Shown: piece by piece, positions 1 through 8,724 of the stretch
How the letters are laid out: every line of letters starts with the position of its first letter
Numbering within the stretch: position 1 is the first letter of the stretch
Assembly (NCBI GenBank): GCA_021850545.1
Contig: JAJZLU010000040.1
Location: 14,156 to 78,155, forward strand
Length of the DNA stretch: 64,000 nt
Source of the DNA: Thermoplasmata archaeon
GTDB lineage: Archaea; Thermoplasmatota; Thermoplasmata; Thermoplasmatales; Thermoplasmataceae
Direction: 5' to 3'
Program-made: the position numbers and the translations under genes
The notes under the pieces: generated by a model
The model's input: the letters and a program-made list of their open reading frames with translations, nothing else
What the model was told of the DNA's origin: nothing
The model's database searches: none

Positions 1-25
1 AGTTCTTTGCAACGTTAAAGCGAAC

Positions 26-100
26 GGGCCCGTGGCCTAGTCTGGATAAGGCACCGTCCTTCTAAGTCGGTGATCGTGGGTCCGAATCCCACCGGGCCCG
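26..100 (+). tRNA. tRNA-Arg (anticodon TCT)
   Basis: GGGCCCG acceptor pairs with terminal CGGGCCC; T-arm GTGGGTCCGAATCCCAC; anticodon loop CTTCTAA gives TCT. Confidence 0.95.
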
Positions 101-101
101 T
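82..101 (+). repeat. putative attL: 3' end of tRNA-Arg, direct repeat with 4629-4648
   Basis: CCGAATCCCACCGGGCCCGT versus CCGAATCACACCGGGCCCGT (1 mismatch in 20). Confidence 0.75.
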
Positions 102-154
102 TCCCTATAGGGTACGGAAAATATATTAATTGTATCTATATCGTTTTTGATATC

Positions 155-484
155 ATGGGAAAAGAGAAGTACCCCGAACTCCGAAGGAGCAAGGAGGTAA
201 TGCGCTGGTATCAGGATGTTTGTCGGGGTTCCGCGACAACAGGGGATGTTTATCTGAGGCGGTTGGGATTCTTCTGCCAAAAGGTTGGCAAGGATCCCTT
301 GCAGTTAACCAAAATGAAGGATATGCCACTTGTTAATCTCATCACAGACTTTGTCACTCAAATGGAGAGGGCTAACAAGGCATGTGGTTATATCAACAGC
401 AATGTCAAGGCCATAAAGTCATGGCAAAAGCGTTCAATGAAAGCGTTGAAGCATCGGAGCCAACCTCAATTTTCTCTATATTGA
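155..484 (+). pseudogene. truncated tyrosine recombinase/integrase, N-terminal SAM-like (core-binding) part only
   Basis: 109 aa, ...RRSKEVMRWYQDVCRGSATTGDVYLRRLGFFCQKVGKDP...FVTQMERANKACGYINSNVKAIKSW; no catalytic C-terminal domain; sits 55 bp downstream of a tRNA. Confidence 0.65.
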
Positions 485-707
485 TGTTCTCGGGAATGTC
501 CACTTCAAAATCTGCCTTGAACGGTTTCCCGCATATGGGACGTCTGACTATTCTTGGTAATATTCGCGGTATTTCTCTCGGCGAGGTGATACCGTAAACG
601 GTGACATCATATCCACATCTGGCCACGTACTTATGGGTCATATTGTCGTACGGGCATTCATACTTGAGCTCTTTCGACCACTCCTTTGTGGCCGTTTTCT
701 TGTCCAT
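405..707 (-). CDS. small protein with degenerate zinc-ribbon-like motifs, possibly truncated
   Basis: ORF YECPYDNMTHKYVARCGYD...RRPICGKPFKADFEVDIPE; CPxC-like motifs with missing cysteines; overlaps the integrase fragment. Confidence 0.35.
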   Translation of the reverse strand: MDKKTATKEWSKELKYECPYDNMTHKYVARCGYDVTVYGITSPREIPRILPRIVRRPICGKPFKADFEVDIPENINIEKIEVGSDASTLSLNAFAMTLWP

Positions 708-904
708 AATTAAACACTAATTGTCCGCACTTAAGCCGACCCCCTTACTTCTCATATCCTTCCAATCAACTTCATTCCTCTACTCAGCGAAAAACAGGTT
801 ACGATCCTGGCAAAGTATCTCCAGATCTTCACAGGAACTGCAATTAACATTAACTGACAATCAGATTAGAATAGTTTTTAAAAACAAATTTTTATAAAGA
901 TAAA

Positions 905-1576
905 TTGTTTATTCCCTTTATGAATTGCCCAACGTGCATGAAACCGGTTTCTGAAAGCGACGTCTTCTGCCAGAACTGTGGCACAAGACTGAAAGATGAC
1001 ACACAGACACAAACACAGGCATCTGGAGTCCAGGGTACAACAACGGACCTGAACTCCCTGAATCAGCTGCTCCTGACACATTCCAAGTTAGGTGCATTAA
1101 TGAATTTCACATTTTCCGACACCAGTGGAAACGTTGTTGCCACGACACAGGGACAGTTGAGCATACCCATAAAGTATACGGTTTTAGATTCGGTAAATCA
1201 ACCATTATTCGGAATAGGAGGACAGAGAGGAAGAGGGCTCATGTTCTACCACACCGTGGTTGATCAACAGGGCAATACGCTCGCGACAATAAAGCCGAAG
1301 TCAGGGTTTGGAAAGAAATACACGGTAGAGATAGGCGGAATGGAGCCACTCCTGTTGAAGAGTGACCTCAAGGGGCTCAATTATGAACTCCTCCTCAATG
1401 ATCAGTCGCCGGTTGCCCAGGCACACAGGCACATGATGGCAATGGTTACGGAGAGGACGGAAATAGAGATCACCGAAGGAACCCATGTAGATCGCAGGAT
1501 AGCGCTTGCATCCATGCTTCTTGTAGACGCATCCACCATCGGTTCGGGATTCATGTTCCAGTCATCAGGGATATGA
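905..1576 (+). CDS. zinc-ribbon protein with LURP-one/scramblase-like domain
   Basis: N-terminal CPTC...CQNCG zinc ribbon; repeated beta-strand pattern (FTFSDTSGNVVATTQGQ..., FYHTVVDQQGNTLATIKPK, YTVEIGG) typical of LURP-one-related proteins; TATA-like TTTTTATAAAG upstream. Confidence 0.6.
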   Translation: MFIPFMNCPTCMKPVSESDVFCQNCGTRLKDDTQTQTQASGVQGTTTDLNSLNQLLLTHSKLGALMNFTFSDTSGNVVATTQGQLSIPIKYTVLDSVNQPLFGIGGQRGRGLMFYHTVVDQQGNTLATIKPKSGFGKKYTVEIGGMEPLLLKSDLKGLNYELLLNDQSPVAQAHRHMMAMVTERTEIEITEGTHVDRRIALASMLLVDASTIGSGFMFQSSGI

Positions 1577-1616
1577 AATTACTTTAATGAATCCCAAATC
1601 CCTCATCTGAGGGATT

Positions 1617-2293
1617 TCAGATGGAAAATACGGATTTCAGCCAGGAGAATCTTGCCTCGAGCGAGGTTTCAGATGCACTGTTCAAGATGGGCATAAAAGG
1701 GGCAATTGATGGAATACATGAGACATACAGATCCCGGCCGGTAGCGGGACGGGCTCTTCCAGTACACCTCTGCAGGAAGCCTTCCTGGAGCCCAAGCAGT
1801 AAGACGAATTCACCTCCACCAACACCAAGGAAGGCTGCACCCGTAGAACTCCCAAACCGTCTCCTTGTCAATGATAGTATGAGAGTCAGAGTGGCAAATC
1901 CAGCTAACAGTTCGTAAAGGTTGGGCATATCCTGATTGAACCAGGTAGAGTAAGCGAAAACAAATGAAACGAGGAACATAAGGCCGTCATTCTAGTGGCA
2001 GGGGACCTGTGTGTCCTTAGATTGACAATTGTACTGGAAAGCATGAACATGGGGAGCAAGACATATGAGAATGCCAGGAAGGTCACAGCAAAAACCGCTA
2101 AACTCATATAGTTTCTTTGAAAAAGCATCTGGTGAAAAGTGTTGAATCGCAATGGGGTGGGGCCTGAAAATAAGCCGTTAGGAAATACGGTGTAGTAGAT
2201 GAAGATAATTACAAGTGAAAAAAAGTATGAATCTACTGTCAGTGCTAAACTGATGTAGCTCAGCGAAATCTCTGCCTTACGAGGTCTTGCCAT
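1617..2293 (-). pseudogene. multi-TM membrane protein with a frameshift near 1980
   Basis: Two hydrophobic ORFs (1904-2293 and 1617-1979) in different minus frames join at ...RMTAL|MFLVSFVFAYSTWF... Confidence 0.45.
1621..1764 (+). pseudogene. RraA-like family N-terminal fragment
   Basis: VSDALFKMGIKGAIDGIHETYRSRPVAGRALPV resembles the RraA-family N-terminus; homology-like sequence stops abruptly near 1765. Confidence 0.5.
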
Positions 2294-2302
2294 AGTTTAA
2301 AA

Positions 2303-3979
2303 TTACCTCTCCAGGCACGAAATGAAACTTTCAATTTTCGAATTAACCTGTGTGGGATCAAGATTGAAGTGAACGACGGCTGTAAGGTTTGGCAATAGCT
2401 CATTTTCGAGGTGCTTAATGCAGTTGGGTTTCTTTTCCTTCAAATACTCGAAATTGTCTGTAAGCCAACCCAGAACAGTGTTGTAGTTCTTGGAACGGTA
2501 CAGTGTTCTCAGGTTATCAACAGCATACGACAGTGATCTTGTTACCTGGGGGTCTACCTTTCCTGTAGACCCATCAGTGCTTCCGCCCCGGGGTTCCAAG
2601 CGGTTGTTGTCTCCTGCTGCAACTTTGATGCTTATATTTATGTCCTGCTTTTCCTTTTCCTTATTACCATCTGATATCATCTTTCTTGCCTCTTCACCGG
2701 CAGTATCTTGGTTCCCCTCATACACTTCCCTGTCAGGATGTTCATCCAGTGTTGGAGGTACAATTTCCGGAACTATATCTTCAGTTGAAGCAACTTTGGA
2801 ACTGAATCCAAGCACCTTGCTGATTTCATTTCGCAGTTCACTTGCGCTGGAGTATCTGTCATTAGGATGTTTTTTCAGGCACTTGAGTGCAATAAGATCT
2901 ATGTCTTTCAATGAAGAAACGTGAGATGAAGGTGGGTTGGGTTCCTGTGTTAAAAGCCCTTCCACAAATCTGTCAGGTGAATCGTAATCAAGATTGAGGG
3001 GCAATTTTCCGGTTAGCGTCACATACATTATGGCCTCCATCTGATAGAGGTCTGTAGCTTTTGAAGGTGGGCCGAAATCGGTAACTACCTGTCCAGGGGC
3101 CGAATATGCAAGGGTGTAGCCAAGATTTCGGTCATTTTCAGACCTTCTGTCAGAATAGAATTTTGAAGGCCCCTATTCACTTAGCTTGGGAATTCCACTG
3201 CCCGTCAAGAGTATATTTGCAGGCTTAAGGTCTAGGTGGATAATATTCTGTTTGTGTGCAAACTCCAGGCCTTCGAGCAACCGGTAGATCAGGAACAATG
3301 CCTCTCTCTTTTTCAGCGGGAAGTTCTTGTCAGAGAGAGTTCCACCATCGATATACTCCATCTCCAGATATAGAACGGAATCTGGCTTTGGTTAAATGTT
3401 GGCATCACGGAATTCTACAATATTTGTATGACGTAGATACTTCCAAGTCACTACCTCATTGAGAAAAGAATGTCCTTCATATTCATTTTCATTATCTATG
3501 ATCTTAATCACAGACTTCTGCCCAGATTTGTTGTTAATGACACGGTAAACCTTCCTAAATCCGACTTCTCCAATTTTTCCGTCATAGGAATATTTTTCCC
3601 TCAGTGATGTTGGGAACCCAAAGTCCCTTTCTTTGGTATTCACAGGATTCCATACTATAGTTGTGACATTAGGGGTGATTTCCTTCTTGTATTTGTTCGC
3701 CAGGTCTATATAATTTTGGCTGTACGGTTCTCCCTTAACTCTCCTGCAAATGTCTAGGGTTCCTAATTTGTAAAGAGTGCTAACCAGCAACTGGACCCTA
3801 CCTTTGTAATCAAGATATGAACTCATGAGGTCCTTCAGATTGTTTGAAATTTCTCTTACGGTTGTTTCCTGCAGTGGATCCTTTCTAGCCTATTTCCTTA
3901 ATTCCCTTACATCCTGCCCAATAAGGTATATTAGGTTAGTTTTCTCCTGATCAAATGCGATCTTAGGCCCAATTATCAC
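2303..3979 (-). pseudogene. Hanks-type Ser/Thr protein kinase with three in-frame stop codons
   Basis: One minus frame carries GEVGFRKVYRV (Gly loop), VIKII (VAIK-like Lys), IIHLDLKPANILL (HxDLKxxN), PKLSE*GPSK (DFG position), TDLYQMEAIMYVTLTGKLP, DRYSSASEL; stops at 3890-3892 (TAG), 3392-3394 (TAA), 3173-3175 (TAG). Confidence 0.8.
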
Positions 3980-4628
3980 CTGTCATTCATTAAAGAATAT
4001 ATAGAATTTAAATTTTGGTCTTGTTTTATATATTTTCATGAAACTATGTGCGTCACTAATTCTCAAGTATACGTTGGGTGATGAAAACGCTGCTTTAGCA
4101 ATAAATAATTAAACCATTGTAAAAAAGGATGCTCATTTTAGAATAAGCATATCATACGATGATGGATTGACTCAAATTAAGATATCCTGTTTTATGTAAC
4201 AGATTGAAAAATAACGAATTTTTATGCATCAGAGATTCAAGAATGCCCCAGTAAACTTCTTTATCACATGATTTTCCCTGGTACTTTAATCCCATTGAAA
4301 GCAAACCGTGATTTAATGGATTTGATAATTGAGCCTCTATAGCCTCCAGAGTGTCCCTTATGCTAATGAAGGGATGCATTGGCACCAGCATTTGCCAACT
4401 GCATTCAATTCAAATTCAGCAAGTCTATGGGATTTTCCAAGTGATTTTGCAGAACAAGCCAAGCCTTCTCAAATAGACCTGTCCGGTGGTAATTGAAACT
4501 CTGGAAACAATATCATACTAACACCTTATTTCTGGATTTCTCCATAAGTCCCCATATTTCTCTTTTGCCATGCTAGTCAATATTTATAATGCAGATGCGA
4601 TAATAAAGCTTTTCAAACGCTGTTATGC

Positions 4629-4648
4629 CCGAATCACACCGGGCCCGT
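4629..4648 (+). repeat. putative attR: partial copy of tRNA-Arg 3' end
   Basis: CCGAATCACACCGGGCCCGT, 19/20 identical to 82-101, with no tRNA body upstream. Confidence 0.7.
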
Positions 4649-4925
4649 ATCAATTTTAACACTGGACAGTTTCATATTTATAATCAATGGATGAAAATTA
4701 GGAGGAAGGAGACAGAACTTCTAGTCAATCTTGTAGCTTCAGTTGTGAAGACATCCATCAAAGGTCTACCTTTCAAGACTCAGGAGTTGAAGTGACCTTG
4801 CTCTGGGGTTCTGTTGAACAAGCGATCTTCTTCTAACCGACAGGAGAAAAATTTAATATCATTTTTTTGACTAATTGTTAAGGAACAGAAATTTGGAACA
4901 TAAGATTTGGAATAGTATAAAGTGC

Positions 4926-5126
4926 ATGAGCAAGCGGAAATTAGTTCTATTAACAGGCGCTATGCTTGCTGTACTATTCTTTGCACCCATATACTCTGCT
5001 GTTCTGCCATCAGCCGCATATGTAACATCCATAAATGGACTTGCCTCACTTTCATTCATTCTATCAAAACAGGGCTTTATCATAATGGGCACTCACTTAT
5101 ATTGGGGAGTCCCACCTTTTGCGTAA
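4926..5126 (+). CDS. small hydrophobic protein
   Basis: MSKRKLVLLTGAMLAVLFFAPIYSAVLPSAAYVTS...; TM/signal-like; weak support. Confidence 0.3.
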   Translation: MSKRKLVLLTGAMLAVLFFAPIYSAVLPSAAYVTSINGLASLSFILSKQGFIIMGTHLYWGVPPFA

Positions 5127-5243
5127 ATCCATATTCTTTAAAATGACTTTTTACCTGCATTTATTCTGCAACTCCCGGCAATTATGTCCCTTAGGATACA
5201 AGTATATATTTTGTGACAAATTGAAATTTATAAGGGGAATGAG

Positions 5244-5840
5244 GTGACTGCTTATTCAGACGCTAGAATCTATGGTGGAATTGGTTCAATATTGGTTATT
5301 CTAACAGTTGCACCAACAATTGGGTGGGTTCTAGGAATTGCGGGTTTCGTCCTTTTACTTATGGCCATAGATCGGCTTTCGACAGAACTGGGTGACCGAC
5401 ATATATTCACCAACGCCATACTGTCAGTGGTTTTTGCAATCATCGCTGTGGCAGTGTCAGCATTTTTCGTGATTGCGTTAGTTTTGCATTACGTTGGTGT
5501 GAACTACCCATATGGTTTTCCGAATATGATGGGTCCATACCAGAACCTTGGGGCAGTAAACTGGTCTGCGGTGGTAATCACCTTAATCCCCGCCTTACTT
5601 GCAACTTGGGTCCTCCTGGTATTTTCTGGCTACTTCATACGGCTAAGCTATGGAGCTATATCTCAGAGGCTGAATATTCCACTGTTTGAAACAGGCGCTC
5701 TGTTCTACTTCATAGGCGCAATTACTGTGGTAATCATGATAGGGTTCCTGTTGCTCCTTGTTGCCCAGATAATTATTGCAATCGCCTTTTTCTCAATTCC
5801 TGACAACCTCGCAGCCAGAAAAGGTGCAAGCCAGACATGA
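5244..5840 (+). CDS. DUF996-like multi-TM membrane protein
   Basis: 198 aa, 4-5 hydrophobic segments, YGGIGSILVILTVAPTIGWVLGIAGFVLLLMAI..LS pattern. Confidence 0.7.
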   Translation: MTAYSDARIYGGIGSILVILTVAPTIGWVLGIAGFVLLLMAIDRLSTELGDRHIFTNAILSVVFAIIAVAVSAFFVIALVLHYVGVNYPYGFPNMMGPYQNLGAVNWSAVVITLIPALLATWVLLVFSGYFIRLSYGAISQRLNIPLFETGALFYFIGAITVVIMIGFLLLLVAQIIIAIAFFSIPDNLAARKGASQT

Positions 5841-5874
5841 ACACAGTTTCGCTCTGATAAGCAACTATGGAAAA

Positions 5875-6390
5875 TTATTGGAATGTGGTGCTCCCTATTG
5901 ACCCGCCAGTAAATGTGTCAACCAGCGCAATTCTGGTTATGTGGCTCTGCGAGTTGTGCAGGTACAGCTCCACAAAGCTTGTGCTCGTCAGGTACCCGGC
6001 ACTGCTTTGCAAGGAAACCGTGATATAATTGCTGTAATTGAAAGAATCAGCATTGGCATATACCTGCCCCAGGCCAATTTCATCCACGGTGTTGTTTGAT
6101 AGCGTAACTATGAGATCCACATCACTGACAGAAACGTTTCCATTTAAGGAATTTATGTAAATTGTGTAATTTCCATAATTCAGGCTACCGATGGGTTGGG
6201 TGTTGTAGACCACCTTAAGTGCCGCGGTTGGAGTGTTCGGCACCGGATTTGGAATATAATTCTCCAGCAGGGTGTAAGCGGTGGCAATCATGGTAACTGT
6301 GATTGCAACAAGAAGGACTGTTGCTATAATTGGGGAGACAGCCTTATCCTCCCGGCTCACTATTTTCCTCATATGCAGGGTTTTAAGCAC
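5875..6390 (-). CDS. archaeal type IV pilin-like protein
   Basis: EDKAVSPIIATVLLVAITVTMIATAYTL class III signal/pilin N-terminus. Confidence 0.8.
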   Translation of the reverse strand: MLKTLHMRKIVSREDKAVSPIIATVLLVAITVTMIATAYTLLENYIPNPVPNTPTAALKVVYNTQPIGSLNYGNYTIYINSLNGNVSVSDVDLIVTLSNNTVDEIGLGQVYANADSFNYSNYITVSLQSSAGYLTSTSFVELYLHNSQSHITRIALVDTFTGGSIGSTTFQ

Positions 6391-6513
6391 ACATCAAGAT
6401 TTAAAATTTATTACAGGCAGATGAACATGCATAATTTCATACATAATGGCAGGGAGTCCGTAAAATATTGAAAATTCGCATAATATTTTAACGTCCTAGC
6501 CATATGTGTTTCA

Positions 6514-6984
6514 ATGACATTCAATATTGAGCTTCCATCTGCAAAGCATGGAGAGCGTCTCAGCCAGAAATACACATGTGACGGCCAGGATTACTCCCCG
6601 GAGATTGTATGGTCAGATCCACCCTCCTCTACCAAATCATATATTCTTATTATGGAAGACCCCGATGCCCCAAGAGGTACTTTTGTGCACTGGGTTTTAT
6701 ATAATATCAAGCCCGAGGTGAAGCAACTTCCAGAAAACCTGCCGAAGGAAAAGGTTACAAACGATGGAATGGCACAGGGAGTAAACAGTTTCAATAAAAT
6801 AGGCTACAACGGGCCATGCCCTCCAAGGAAGAACGTTCACAGGTACTTTTTCTACCTCTATGCTGTGCTGCAGGGGCCAGAGCTTGAACCAGGGCTAACC
6901 AAGAAAGACCTATTGAAGATCATAGAGGACAAGACAGTAAAGCAAGCTTCCATTATGGTAAAATATGGCCGTTCATACGAATGA
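6514..6984 (+). CDS. YbhB/YbcL (PEBP/Raf kinase inhibitor-like) family protein
   Basis: YSPEIVWSDPPSSTKSYILIMEDPDAPRGTFVHWVLYNI...YNGPCPP...HRYFFYLYA. Confidence 0.9.
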   Translation: MTFNIELPSAKHGERLSQKYTCDGQDYSPEIVWSDPPSSTKSYILIMEDPDAPRGTFVHWVLYNIKPEVKQLPENLPKEKVTNDGMAQGVNSFNKIGYNGPCPPRKNVHRYFFYLYAVLQGPELEPGLTKKDLLKIIEDKTVKQASIMVKYGRSYE

Positions 6985-7014
6985 ACCCCTCCAGATTAGA
7001 ACCCAGGAGAATAA

Positions 7015-7917
7015 ATGCCTAGCCTAAAAACGACAATAACCGGAATAGGGCTTCAGAACCCTCTGATGCTTGCCTCCGGCATACTGGACGAGAATGGATA
7101 TACCATGAAAAACATTCTCGAATGTGGCGCAGCTGCAGTTGTAACAAAATCCATTGGCAGAGAGGAAAGGACTGGCTACCGTCCCCCAATAGTGGCTGAG
7201 GTTCCCGATGGACTTCTAAACGCAGTTGGACTTTCGAATCCCGGGATTGATAATTTTGGCAATGAGGTGGGGATAGCACTGCAGGCAGGCAAACCGGTCA
7301 TAGGAAGCATTTTCGGTGGCACAGCTGATGACTTTCTCTATGTTGGCAAAAAGATGGAGGAATACGGGGCAAACGCCCTTGAACTCAACCTCTCATGCCC
7401 ACATGTGCTCGGTGTGGGTTCTGAAGTAGGATCAGATCCTGAACTCGTTGAAGAGATCATTGGGGAACTGAAGAATAAAATCGAGATTCCCGTCTGGGCC
7501 AAGTTGAGCCCCAATGTCACAAACATCTTAGAAATTGCCAATGCTGCAAGCAAGGCAGATGCATTTGTAGTCATAAACACAGTCAGGGGAATGGCCATTG
7601 ATATATACGCAAGGCGCCCTGTACTGTCCAACGCATATGGCGGATTATCGGGCCGTGCAATCAAGAATGTGGGAATCAGATACGTCTACCAGCTTTACAA
7701 GGAAACAGGCAAGCCCATAATTGGCGTTGGAGGAATCGAGGCGTATGAGGATGCAATTGAATACCTCATGGCGGGGGCTTCTGCCCTCGAGATCGGAACG
7801 GGGGTCTATTCAAAGGGTAAAGGCATCTTTTCAGAGATCAATAGCGGCATTTCCTCATTCATGGAGTCAGAGGGGATCGCCAGCATTAAAGAGTTGGTAG
7901 GAGCGGCAGTCCAGTGA
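7015..7917 (+). CDS. pyrD: dihydroorotate dehydrogenase catalytic subunit
   Basis: LALASGI-like start, ALELNLSCPH, VWAKLSPNVT, YGGLSGRAIKN, GVGGIEAYEDA; overlaps pyrK. Confidence 0.9.
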   Translation: MPSLKTTITGIGLQNPLMLASGILDENGYTMKNILECGAAAVVTKSIGREERTGYRPPIVAEVPDGLLNAVGLSNPGIDNFGNEVGIALQAGKPVIGSIFGGTADDFLYVGKKMEEYGANALELNLSCPHVLGVGSEVGSDPELVEEIIGELKNKIEIPVWAKLSPNVTNILEIANAASKADAFVVINTVRGMAIDIYARRPVLSNAYGGLSGRAIKNVGIRYVYQLYKETGKPIIGVGGIEAYEDAIEYLMAGASALEIGTGVYSKGKGIFSEINSGISSFMESEGIASIKELVGAAVQ

Positions 7918-8657
7918 TTCATTCAGTGATTGAACGGGTAGACAGGGAAACCCCAACTACTGTCACAATTCTCTTCCCATGGGAAAAGGAAGTGCGCCCG
8001 GGGCAGTTCATAATGGTCTGGATTCCAGGCGTTGGCGAGATTCCAATATCACTTTCCTTCACTGGCCATACAAAAGGAATAACAGTGAAGAGTTACGGCC
8101 CAACTAGCACTGCGATCACGAAGCTTAGGGCTGGAGAGAAAATATTCTTCAGGGGGCCTTATGGAAATACTTTCAGGAAGCACGATGGGAAGGCCCTGAT
8201 AGTTGGCGGCGGCTCCGGAATGGCTGGCCTATTGCCGCTAATAACGCCTGAATCGCATGGTCTGGTTTCAGCTAGGACAAAGGCAGAACTGCTCTTTGCG
8301 GACAGGTTTTCTCCCGAGAAGCTCACCACTGTAACCGACGATGGCAGCAGTGGGATAAAAGGATTTGCTGTGGAAGGGCTTAAGAGCATGGACCTTGGAG
8401 AATTTTCCATGATGTATGTCTGTGGCCCGGAACTGATGCTTAAGTCTGTGCTGGATTACATTTCAGGCGATGGCATAGACGCTGATTTCTCTCTGGAGAG
8501 ACACATGAAATGTGGCATTGGGGTTTGTGATTCATGTTCAATAGATGGGTTGCAGCTCTGCACGCAGGGCCCCGTATTCACGAAATCTGCCCTGCTAAAT
8601 TCCAGGGAATTCGGCAGGGAGAGGCTCAGCGTGAGCGGCTTGAGGGTCAAACTTTAG
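7914..8657 (+). CDS. pyrK: dihydroorotate dehydrogenase electron transfer subunit
   Basis: FAD/NAD reductase fold motifs, GGGSGMAGLLPL, C-terminal 2Fe-2S motif MKCGIGVCDSCSIDGLQLC. Confidence 0.88.
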   Translation: MIHSVIERVDRETPTTVTILFPWEKEVRPGQFIMVWIPGVGEIPISLSFTGHTKGITVKSYGPTSTAITKLRAGEKIFFRGPYGNTFRKHDGKALIVGGGSGMAGLLPLITPESHGLVSARTKAELLFADRFSPEKLTTVTDDGSSGIKGFAVEGLKSMDLGEFSMMYVCGPELMLKSVLDYISGDGIDADFSLERHMKCGIGVCDSCSIDGLQLCTQGPVFTKSALLNSREFGRERLSVSGLRVKL

Positions 8658-8724
8658 CTTAATGCCAAGATCCTGACCATGCAATGGGTACAAGAAATAA
8701 CTATTAAGTACTCTAATCAATACT

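Larger units (their letters stand above)
100..4648. mobile_element. decayed tRNA-integrated genetic element
   Basis: tRNA-derived direct repeats at both ends, integrase fragment just inside the left end, multiple pseudogenes inside. Confidence 0.65.

Noticed and set aside
4152-4391. 79-aa minus ORF in the element
   Set aside because: No recognisable family or motif; may be a remnant, but not supportable as a gene.
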